Source of the DNA: JBDTSW01 sp039930945
GTDB taxonomy: Bacteria > Actinomycetota > Thermoleophilia > Solirubrobacterales > 70-9
Assembly: GCA_039930945.1 (NCBI GenBank)
Contig: JBDTSW010000101.1
Coordinates: forward strand, 1-7,587
DNA: 7,587 bases
Reading direction: 5' to 3'
Below are positions 1 through 5,833 of this stretch, in pieces; position 1 is the first letter of the stretch; each line of letters starts with the position of its first letter. The notes under the pieces are model-generated. The model saw only the letters and a program-made list of their open reading frames with translations. It was not told the DNA's origin and made no database searches. The position numbers were made by a program, and so were the translations under genes.

Positions 1-268
1 CGGGCGGGGGCGCCAACCCCCGCAGGTCCGCGGCCAAGGAGCTCAGCAGGTCCGAGAGTTGCTCGAAGACATCCGCCAGTGCTGCCTGATCTTGTGAGCG
101 GGTTGCCTGCCCCAACTCGGCCCCGAGTTGGCGGACCCCTGCCTGGGAGTCCTTGCAGATCGTGTCGAGCGCATCGTCGGGGGAGCCCGAGTCGCTCGAC
201 CCGCCGCAGCCGACCAAGATCAGGGCTGCGATCAAGCCGGGGAGGAGGGGGAGCGGGCGCCGGCTCAT
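1..268 (-). CDS. Small lipoprotein, partial (runs off left edge)
   Basis: Reading the minus strand from ATG at 268 gives at least 89 codons with no stop before the window edge. The protein begins MSRRPLPLLPG, followed by a hydrophobic stretch (residues about 8-20) and a textbook lipobox L-V-G-C with the cysteine at residue 21. A Gly/Ser-rich linker (GGSSDSGS) comes next. It should therefore be exported, lipidated on Cys21 and anchored on the outer face of the membrane. The rest (residues about 32-85) is Ala/Leu/Gln-rich and probably helical, perhaps coiled coil; I recognise no family. Its ATG overlaps the stop codon of the sugar transferase upstream (ATGA), which implies translational coupling and one operon with polysaccharide synthesis. 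Lipoprotein status is well supported; function is unknown. Confidence 0.75.
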   Translation of the reverse strand, partial: MSRRPLPLLPGLIAALILVGCGGSSDSGSPDDALDTICKDSQAGVRQLGAELGQATRSQDQAALADVFEQLSDLLSSLAADLRGLAPPP

Positions 269-1766
269 TCGGAGTGGCAGAAGATGGCCGGGATGGTCAT
301 CAGCAGGATCTTCAGGTCGAGCCAGAACGACCAGTTCTGGATGTACCAGTTGTCCCACTCGGCGCGGTCCGCCAGCGAGGTTCCGGGGACGAGGCCGCTG
401 ACCTGGGCCCAGCCGGTGATCCCGGAGCGAACCCGGACGCGCTCGTCATAGCGGCGGATTCGCGCCTCGAAGTCTCCCGCCAGCTCCGGCCGCTCGGGCC
501 GCGGGCCGACGAAGCTCATCTCCCCGCGGAGGACGTTCAGCAGCTGGGGAAGCTCGTCCAGCGACCAGGCGCGGATGAAGCGCCCGACCCCGGTCCGCCG
601 GTCCTCCATCTCGCCCTCGAGGCCGCCGGGGGCGGCGTCGCCCGCGAAGGTCGGGACCGGCTCCCCCCCTGGGGCGGGCCGCATCGAGCGGAACTTGACC
701 AGCTCGAAGACCTGGCCGTCGCGGCCGACGCGGCGCTGGCGGAAGAGGACCGGGGACCCAGGGAGATGCGGACGGCGATCGCCACCGCGATCAGGATCGG
801 CGCCAGGACGACGAGGAGCAGGGCCGCCAGGATCCGGTCGATGGCGTGCTTGAGGGCGAACTGCCAACCCCTGGGGTCGACCTGGCGCAGCTCGAACACG
901 GGGATTCCGCCGACGTGCTCGAGCACGATCCGATTGGTCGCGTCGTCGAACAGGCGGGGGACGATCGCGACCCCGATCCCCCGCTCCCGGCAGAGGCGGA
1001 CCAGCGGTCGCAGGGTCGAGTCGGGATCGAGCTGAAAGGCGAAGATCGCCTGCTGAGCCCCGGACTCGTCGACGACCTCGTCGAACTCCGCCGGCGACCC
1101 GAGGACCGGAGCCAACCGCTGCTCGAGCTCGTCCCGTGGCACCGGATCCTCGTCGATGAAGCCGACCGGGATCAGGCCCAGCCGGCCGAGCTTGCGCAAA
1201 GGTGGCCCTCGAGCCGGGCCCCGACCTCCCCTGCGCCGACGATCAGCGTCGGGCGCCCCGAGCGGCGAGACCGGCGCGCCCGGATCCGGGCGGTCACGAA
1301 GGCCGTGTGCCAGACGAGCAGGAACGTGGTGCCGAGCCCGAACTGGATCGCGATCAGGCCGCGTCAACGGCCTCGGGCCGAGCCAGCTCGACCGCGCCGG
1401 CGACGAGGGCGACGGCGATCGCAGCCGCCCCGACGATCGCCGCAGCTTGGTCGAGGCGGGCGATCTGCGCCTGCGGGTCGTAGAGGCGCCGGGTCGCGAG
1501 CAGCAACACGGTGAGCGGGCTGACGAGCAGCGCCGACAGGTACGGCGGCGCGGGGTTGAGGGGTTGAGGGCATCGGCGAGGACGAGCGCGACGATCAGCA
1601 GCAGCGCGTCGACGACAAACACCACCTGTGTATACCCGCGGCCCTCGAACAGCCAGACCAGGGTCGGCGACAGGCCGGTGTCGGGTCGGGTGCCGCCGAC
1701 GTCGAAACCGCGACCCGGCGCCGGGGCCGCGATATCGCTCGATGGCTGACTCGATGGCGTGTCCAC
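265..1766 (-). pseudogene. Polyprenyl-phosphate sugar-1-phosphate transferase (WbaP/WcaJ-like), frameshifted
   Basis: This family moves a sugar-1-phosphate from a nucleotide sugar to undecaprenyl phosphate at the inner membrane, the first step of exopolysaccharide synthesis. Start GTG 1766 has GGAAG five bases upstream. Rebuilt across frames, the protein is about 500 residues, normal for the long form: N-terminal membrane helices (VVFVVDALLLIVALVLADAL, then ALLVSPLTVLLLA and more), a Rossmann-like segment (TLIVGAGEVGARL, then GLIPVGFIDED), a helix before the catalytic domain (ILAALLLVVLAPILIAVAIA), then the transferase core with PVLFRQRRVG, FELVKFRSM, the catalytic Asp-Glu in WSLDELPQLLNVLRGEMS, FVGPRPERPE and GITGWAQVSG. 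No single frame is open. Frame changes are needed near 1551-1570 (an 8-bp tandem duplication), 1355, about 1205-1215 (at TTT) and about 754-762 (at CCCC); each acts as one lost base. It is either a true pseudogene or a poorly polished assembly. The family call is firm; the intact state is unknown. Confidence 0.88.
1552..1569. repeat. 8-bp tandem duplication causing a frameshift
   Basis: The unit ggggttga occurs twice in a row here and is followed by a third ggg. Read on the minus strand it is a doubled CTCAACCC. Removing one copy turns ADALNPSTPRRR into ADALNPAPPYLSALL and continues straight into the hydrophobic segment of the sugar transferase. This explains the first frame change exactly as replication slippage, without invoking a single-base sequencing error. 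Confidence 0.8.
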
Positions 1767-1899
1767 TGTTGCTTCCGCGCCAGCCTAGCCGCCTGCCCGC
1801 GAGGGGTCGCGCTACGGTATTGAACGATCGCCTGCCCGGCCCCCGAACGGGCGGCGGCGGGCGCTCCCGACTGGTGGAGTGTGAGCGGGAACGACAGCG
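1767..1899. promoter_or_regulatory. Divergent intergenic region
   Basis: The 133 bases between the outward-facing starts of the sugar transferase (GTG 1766, minus) and the GH26-like protein (ATG 1900, plus) must hold control signals for both, if each has its own promoter. The only relatively AT-rich patch is TACGGTATTGAAC at 1813-1825. TACGGT on the plus strand and TACCGT on the minus strand both fit a loose TANNNT -10 pattern. I see no convincing -35 element or operator palindrome. Confidence 0.3.
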
Positions 1900-3000
1900 A
1901 TGAGCAGGCGGAGCACTGGACAACGCCGCGGGCGAGCGGCAGGCCTGACCGCAGCCCTGATCGGGCTGGCGTCGCTGACGCTGCTCGCCGCGCACGCCGG
2001 TGCGAAACCGTACGTCCCGCGCAACGGGCAGCTCTACCACGGCGTCTCCGACACCGGCGAGGTCCGCGACTTCAACCGCTTCCGCAACCAGGTCTCAGAG
2101 CACCCGGCCGTCCTCCAGGAGTTCTTCCACTGGGACGTCTCGCTGACGGCGAGCAAGGCGACCAAGCGCTGGGATCGGACCGACACCCTCGGCGTCGTCA
2201 GCATGTCCACCAAGCTGCCGGCCAACGGGCGGCCCGACATCTCCCCGCAGGCGATCGCGAAGGGTCGCGGCGACCACTACCTGCTGCGGCTGAACGAGAT
2301 CACGGGAAACCTCGGACAGCCGACCTACATGCGGCTGATGCCGGAGATGAACGGCCACTGGAATCCCTACTCGGCCTTCAACGCCGACGGCACCCGCCGG
2401 GGCAGGCGCCACACGACCGGCGACTTCAAGCGGGCCTGGCGACGGGTGGTCCTGATCGTCCAGGGCGGCAGCCGCGACCGAGTCAACCGGAAGCTACGGC
2501 GCAACCACCTGCCGCGGATCTACCGCGCCAAGTCCAACCACGCGCCGATCTACGACCACCGCGACGTGCCGCGCATGCTGGAGCGACCGAAGATCGCCTT
2601 CATGTGGGTGCCGCAGACGTTCGGCTCGCCCAACATAAATGGCAACCAGCCCCAGGACTACTGGCCCGGCAGTCGGTTCGTCGACTGGGTCGGGGCCGAC
2701 ATCTTCTCCAAGTTCCAAACGGCCTTCGACGACCTCCGGGCGTTCTATCGCCGCTACGACGACCACCCCTTCGTGATCGGCGAGTACTCGCCCTGGGACG
2801 GCGACCCCAACGGCGCCTTCACCCGCAGGCTGCTCGCCTGGTCGGAGAGCCACCGCCGGGTGCGGATGCTGATCTACTACCGCAGCGTCACCGCCGACAA
2901 CGAGTTCTCCATCGGCCGTTACCCCGCGGCTCGCGGCGTCCTGCGCCGCCACCTCGGCAAGGGCCGCTGGGATCCCTTCGCCCCCCACACGCGGGACTGA
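1900..3000 (+). CDS. Secreted GH26-like glycoside hydrolase (beta-mannanase-like)
   Basis: 366 residues, starting at ATG 1900 with only a weak purine-rich GCGGGA upstream. An Arg-rich N-terminus is followed by a hydrophobic core (about 15-31) and a likely signal-peptidase site after AHAGA (about residue 35), so the protein is exported. The body resembles a GH26-type (beta/alpha)8 barrel. YMRLMPEMNGHWNPYS (about 143-158) matches the acid/base motif, with Glu149 as proton donor. FVIGEYSPWDG (about 291-301) matches the nucleophile motif, with Glu295. Between them, FMWVPQ (234-239) and WVGADIF (263-269) fit strands of the barrel. Family members cleave beta-1,4-mannan or related beta-glycans, and relatives occur in exopolysaccharide loci. 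Lying opposite an exopolysaccharide initiator, it may trim or release that polymer (inference). Substrate cannot be read from sequence; a related clan-A hydrolase family is the main alternative. Confidence 0.75.
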   Translation: MSRRSTGQRRGRAAGLTAALIGLASLTLLAAHAGAKPYVPRNGQLYHGVSDTGEVRDFNRFRNQVSEHPAVLQEFFHWDVSLTASKATKRWDRTDTLGVVSMSTKLPANGRPDISPQAIAKGRGDHYLLRLNEITGNLGQPTYMRLMPEMNGHWNPYSAFNADGTRRGRRHTTGDFKRAWRRVVLIVQGGSRDRVNRKLRRNHLPRIYRAKSNHAPIYDHRDVPRMLERPKIAFMWVPQTFGSPNINGNQPQDYWPGSRFVDWVGADIFSKFQTAFDDLRAFYRRYDDHPFVIGEYSPWDGDPNGAFTRRLLAWSESHRRVRMLIYYRSVTADNEFSIGRYPAARGVLRRHLGKGRWDPFAPHTRD

Positions 3001-3130
3001 GCCCGAGCAGGATTGAGCGGTGACAGACACCGAGATCAGAGCCAGGCCGGACGGCGGGGTCGTGGCCCCCTCCTCCACCTGGCTGGTCTACGCGCAGAAC
3101 CCCCGGTAGCCCGGTTCAGCCCGCCAGTTG

Positions 3131-3242
3131 CCGCAGCCTCGCCCTTCCCTCGGCCAAACACCGGCTCACCTTCCTCTACTGCAGCAATTAGCCCGTCGGT
3201 CCCGATCCCTCCGCTGCGGGTCGAGATCGGTTGCCGGACCAC
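3131..3242. repeat. Direct repeat, copy 1 (112 bp)
   Basis: This stretch matches 7319-7430 in the same orientation at an offset of 4188, with about 10 mismatches in 112 positions. The best-conserved part runs from CACCTTCCTCTACTGCAGC through the end at GCCGGACCAC, where similarity stops abruptly. On the minus strand it carries a short open stretch, WSGNRSRPAAEGSGPTG then TAA (stop at 3188-3190), which corresponds to the tail of the partial gene at the right edge. It looks like the terminal piece of a dispersed element. Confidence 0.85.
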
Positions 3243-3728
3243 ATGACACATCCAGCGACAGAACAGGATCAGCGACTGCACGGGAATCGCCGGCCGCGAT
3301 CCGGCGCCGCCACCCGGGCGCAGCTTACTGCGAGTAGACCGGGCGGGCGCGGCGCTGAGCCTTCGGGCGCCCTCGGCTGGTTCCCGGACGCCGAAGCGTC
3401 GGCCCCGGAGCTGTCCCGACGCCAGCTCGAGGCCAACGCCGAGGGCATAAGCCGGCGGCTGACGGCTCGTTCGAGTACGCGGCCGTGGTCGCCGACGGCT
3501 GGAGCGGCCACGCCGGTGGGCTCGAACCTGATCGTCGCCCGCGCCCGGTTCTCGAAGATCGCCGTGGTGATGATCGCCGCCGGGATCAACGCCAAGGCAC
3601 TTTCCGCGTATATGGGCCACTCGAACATCACGGTCACCCTCGATCGCTATGGGCACCTGATGCCCGGCCACGAGGGCGAGGCCGCAGGGATGCTCACCGC
3701 GTACCTGGAACGCCACAGCGGTGGCTAG
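3231..3728 (+). pseudogene. Tyrosine recombinase (phage-type integrase), C-terminal remnant
   Basis: Only the last 55-60 residues of this frame are recognisable: VMIAAGINAKALSAYMGHSN, then ITVTLDRYGHLMPGHEGE, then AAGMLTAYLERHSGG. This is the end of a tyrosine recombinase catalytic domain, with the box II histidine (GHSN, His130 from TTG 3231) and the nucleophile tyrosine (LDRYGHL, Tyr140). The first catalytic Arg, the HxxR motif, and the core-binding and arm-binding domains are absent. Where HTFASLMIAAG is usual, SKIAVVMIAAG stands, so homology breaks near 3552. The upstream part (3243-3551) is open but low-complexity, Arg/Ala-rich and unrecognised, and the frame's start lies inside the 112-bp repeat. 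It cannot be an active recombinase. Its TAG (3726-3728) sits four bases before a tRNA 3' half, the usual place for an integrase beside its attachment site. Confidence 0.75.
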
Positions 3729-3732
3729 CGCA

Positions 3733-3780
3733 TTCGGTCTACGAAACCGAAGGTGACTGGTTCGAGTCCGGTCGGGCGCG
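3733..3780 (+). tRNA. tRNA-Arg(ACG) 3' half (partial; probable att site)
   Basis: The anticodon arm is TCGGT / CTACGAA / ACCGA (3734-3750). The loop has U33 and anticodon ACG at 3741-3743, which specifies arginine. A five-base variable region AGGTG follows, then a T arm ACTGG / TTCGAGT / CCGGT (3756-3772), then the 3' acceptor strand CGGGCGC with discriminator G (3773-3780); CCA is not encoded. The expected 5' partner GCGCCCG is absent upstream, and no proper D arm is present, although CAGCGGTGGCTAGCGCA loosely resembles a D loop. So this is a 3' half, not a working tRNA. A tRNA 3' end joined directly to an integrase end is the hallmark of an att junction. Confidence 0.72.
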
Positions 3781-3803
3781 CTTAGCTCCCCGCCTCCTCG
3801 TGC

Positions 3804-3839
3804 GGCGTTTGGCCTGCAAAGCAGGCTAATCGAAACGCC
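3804..3839. other. Long two-part hairpin
   Basis: The outer arms GGCGTTT (3804-3810) and AAACGCC (3833-3839) pair perfectly over 7 bp. The inner arms GCCTGC (3812-3817) and GCAGGC (3821-3826) pair over 6 bp around an AAA loop. A single G on one side faces TAATCG on the other as an asymmetric internal loop. It lies 23 bases beyond the tRNA-Arg remnant and could be the old terminator of that tRNA gene, although no T-run follows, or a structured recombination site. Confidence 0.6.
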
Positions 3840-4144
3840 AGGGCGATGACAGGCCTGCGAGGCCCTTCAGCCACCCCTCAGGAAGGCCGATTGCGGAGCC
3901 CAGGCGTGACCAGCCGGGACACCACCAGCGGTGGGGTGCGGCAACCCAGCTCAAGTCGATTCGGCCCGGGCCCGCGCTCACCTTTGATGCTGGGTAGCGT
4001 CTCGCGGCCGCCGGTCGTACTCATCGAACTCGCACCGTGGCTGAGACCGAAACCGACCCGCGCCGAAAAGGCGGATAACGATGCGTCGCCACGGCGGGGG
4101 GGAAGTTTTGATAACTTTGATCGGCTTTCTACAAGGAGAACCGC

Positions 4145-4165
4145 ATGGGTTGGCGCCGCGGCTAA
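4145..4165 (+). CDS. Six-codon mini-ORF with strong ribosome binding site
   Basis: AAGGAG at 4133-4138 lies six bases before ATG 4145, the best Shine-Dalgarno sequence in the window. The frame is only Met-Gly-Trp-Arg-Arg-Gly followed by TAA. Just upstream is an unusually AT-rich patch (TTTTGATAACTTTGATC). It may be a leader peptide for the membrane-protein gene at 4257, with one Trp and two Arg codons, or the surviving start of a deleted gene. Translation is not shown; the strong site with a very short frame is what is seen. Confidence 0.3.
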   Translation: MGWRRG

Positions 4166-4179
4166 ACGAATGTCCTACT

Positions 4180-4204
4180 CCAGGGTGCCCTCAGGCAGCC
4201 CTGG
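4180..4204. other. Hairpin upstream of the membrane-protein gene
   Basis: CCAGGG (4180-4185) pairs with CCCTGG (4199-4204), and TGCC (4186-4189) pairs with GGCA (4194-4197). This gives a 10-bp stem with one bulged G (4198) and a CTCA loop. It lies between the mini-ORF and ATG 4257. No T-run follows, so a classic intrinsic terminator is unlikely; an attenuator or regulatory structure is possible. Confidence 0.5.
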
Positions 4205-4256
4205 GTGATCTATCATCGCTGATCCGGGGCGGAGTGCCGTCCCGATTAGGCAGGAG

Positions 4257-5522
4257 ATGGCAGTCCGGATTCCCACTTTGCGGCGATGGCGCCCGGACAG
4301 GGCGCAGCGGGGGCGTGCCGCAATCGCGATTGTCATCAACCTCTCTTGCGCTGGGGCGGCAGTCGGACTATTCGTGGCCATCGACCCGGCTGCCGATTGG
4401 AGTGAGCCGGTGCTCCTCGGCGCGCTCGCGCTGATCGCCGCGGTCGCATTCGCCGCCGAGGTCCGCCTCGAGTCGTCGATCGCGACGTACTTCGATTCAA
4501 GCATTGCCCTCGCGCTCGTCGCTCTCGCCGTCGCCGGGCCGCTTCCAGCCCTCTTCATTTGGGCGGTTCCCGATCTGCTGAGTCGGCTGGTGGTGCGCCA
4601 GGATCCGATCCTCTCGCCGGGCATGTTCGCGACCTGGAGCGGCTATGCGCTCGCGCTATTGGCCGGAGACGCGGTCCTAGCGGTTGCTCAACCCTCGTCG
4701 CTAGTTGCGGCGGCGCCGGCCCTCTTCACGGCTGGGTGGGTGATGGCCTGCGTGGACTTCGCGGTCTCGGGCGTTCTGTTCGCGCCGTTCTATCAGGGTT
4801 ATCGCGTGCGGCCGCTGGTTCGCTCCGAGTTCCTGGACCTGGCTCCGGCGGTGATGGCAATTCTCGCCGTAGGGGTGGGCGTCGCCGCCCTCACGCCGGC
4901 CTGGCAGGTCTTCGCGTTGACGCCCCTTGCCCTCGTGATCCTGCTTCCCGAGTTTGCGCTCGCCGCCCTTGGGCGCTCGCGATCCGTGGCGCGACTCAAG
5001 CCCGCGGAAGCGAGCGCCGTCTATGCGAGTGCGCTCGCCGATCAGCTCGGGCTCTCGCGCCATGAGCGCCGCCTGGTCGACGCTGCCACGCGCCCGGCTG
5101 GAAGCGCCCGAACGCCCGGGCCGCATCGCCTCGGCCCCCCTTCCGCCGATCCTCCGTTGACAGGATTGGTCGTCTTAGCCGTCAACGAGCGCTGGGACGG
5201 AACAGGGCGCCCGTTCGCAGTTCCGGCGGCCTGCACGATGCGCGCCAGCCGGGTGCTAGCGGTGGCGCGCGCTTGGAGCTCGCTCACTGCCGCGGGTACC
5301 GCTCAGTTGTCGCATCCCGAGGCGATCCTCGATCTCGCGGCCCGGGCAGCAACCCAGTTCGACCCCGAGGTCGTGGAGGCGGCGGCGGCAGTCGTCGCCG
5401 CGGAAGCGACCTTCACCGGATCGGCTGACTTCGAGCCGCGACTTCATCGCTGGCCGCTACCGGCGGGCCTTCGGCGCCGCGGTTTGCCGGCGCTCGCGGC
5501 GCATCTCGCCGCCCACACTTAG
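4257..5522 (+). CDS. Seven-helix membrane protein with degenerate HD-GYP-like domain
   Basis: 421 residues from ATG 4257. AGGAG touches the start codon directly, which is too close for normal use, but no other ATG or GTG start follows the in-frame stop at 4206. Hydrophobic segments lie at about 21-41, 51-69, 81-105, 122-143, 150-178, 195-213 and 217-238, a membrane sensor-like module. The C-terminal part (about 247-380) follows the HD-GYP cyclic-di-GMP phosphodiesterase pattern: ALADQLGLSRHERRLVDAA, VNERWDGTGRP (usual HHERWDGSGYP), RVLAVARAWSSLTA (usual RILAVADAFDALTS) and ATQFDPEVVEA. All metal ligands are missing: no HD motif, HHE is VNE, and the aspartate of VADA is Arg. Catalysis is therefore unlikely; a binding or partner-control role is inferred. 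Residues 278-300 are Pro/Gly-rich, read better in another frame, and may reflect paired indels. Its TAG directly abuts the convergent cupin stop. Confidence 0.7.
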   Translation: MAVRIPTLRRWRPDRAQRGRAAIAIVINLSCAGAAVGLFVAIDPAADWSEPVLLGALALIAAVAFAAEVRLESSIATYFDSSIALALVALAVAGPLPALFIWAVPDLLSRLVVRQDPILSPGMFATWSGYALALLAGDAVLAVAQPSSLVAAAPALFTAGWVMACVDFAVSGVLFAPFYQGYRVRPLVRSEFLDLAPAVMAILAVGVGVAALTPAWQVFALTPLALVILLPEFALAALGRSRSVARLKPAEASAVYASALADQLGLSRHERRLVDAATRPAGSARTPGPHRLGPPSADPPLTGLVVLAVNERWDGTGRPFAVPAACTMRASRVLAVARAWSSLTAAGTAQLSHPEAILDLAARAATQFDPEVVEAAAAVVAAEATFTGSADFEPRLHRWPLPAGLRRRGLPALAAHLAAHT

Positions 5523-5700
5523 CTAGGAGCGCGCGCCGGCCCCATTCGCTCCGGCCCTCCACTTGTGCGGGACGTCCCTAGGGCCGAACAGATACGCCCC
5601 CGGGCCGGCCTCGACGGTCTCATCGCCGACCGTGAACGTCGCGCTCCCGTCGAGCATCCAGAAACCCTCGTTCTCGCGTGATGGACAGACCCGGCTGAGG
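5523..5700 (-). pseudogene. Cupin-domain protein, truncated/frameshifted remnant
   Basis: The minus-strand frame ending at TAG 5523-5525 reads RENEGFWMLDGSATFTVGDE, then TVEAGPGAYLFGPRDVPHKW, then RAGANGAGARS. That is a typical cupin barrel core, with the E-x-EGF-x-x-LDG strand, VGDE turn, GPGAYLFGPRDVPH motif and final His. Cupins of this type are small metal-binding barrels, enzymatic or sugar/ligand-binding. The first motif, normally HVHHRE(D/N)E, reads CPSRENE here. Adding one base after CCATCA restores VHHRENEGFW, so a single-base loss near 5678-5684 has removed the metal histidines from the frame. Upstream of that, nothing resembles the usual N-terminal strands and no credible start is seen; the open frame continues to 5906 as Pro/Ser-rich shadow. 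It converges with the membrane-protein gene, the two stops abutting as TAGCTA. Confidence 0.6.
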
Positions 5701-5833
5701 ATGCGGCCAACGGATAGCCTCAGGTGGTCGACGATCCCCCGTCCCGCCCCTTCCCGGGCATCCCGAGCGCAGGGGGTAGGATCAGCCGGGACAGGAGACA
5801 ACACGGGAGACGGTGAAGCGTATGGAGATGGGC

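Larger units (their letters stand above)
3781..4256. other. Gene-poor stretch with hairpins and a mini-ORF
   Basis: 476 bases with no convincing gene. An open frame starting at ATG 4081, with AAAAGGCGG nearby, reads MRRHGGGEVLITLIGFLQGE and runs on into the membrane-protein gene in a different frame; I recognise nothing in it and think it is chance. The useful content is the hairpin at 3804-3839, an AT-richer patch at 4105-4135, the six-codon mini-ORF at 4145-4165 and the hairpin at 4180-4204, each listed separately. Confidence 0.5.

Noticed and set aside
79..1035. Long plus-strand open frames opposite the transferase and lipoprotein genes
   Set aside because: They are Arg/Pro/Gly-rich shadows of minus-strand coding sequence, with no motifs.
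1881..3023. Open frame overlapping the GH26-like gene in another phase
   Set aside because: Low-complexity Arg/Pro/Gln sequence; the overlapping frame at 1900 has a signal peptide and catalytic motifs.
2494..3716. Minus-strand open frames across the GH26-like gene 3' end and the recombinase region
   Set aside because: No recognisable domains; they mirror real plus-strand genes in GC-rich DNA.
3808..3830. Possible tRNA-Cys anticodon arm (CTGCAAA loop)
   Set aside because: The stem fails at the third pair and there is no T arm, D arm or acceptor pairing; the palindrome explains it better.
4081..4434. 117-codon open frame from ATG 4081
   Set aside because: A fair ribosome site precedes it, but the product has no recognisable features and most of its second half overlaps the membrane-protein gene.
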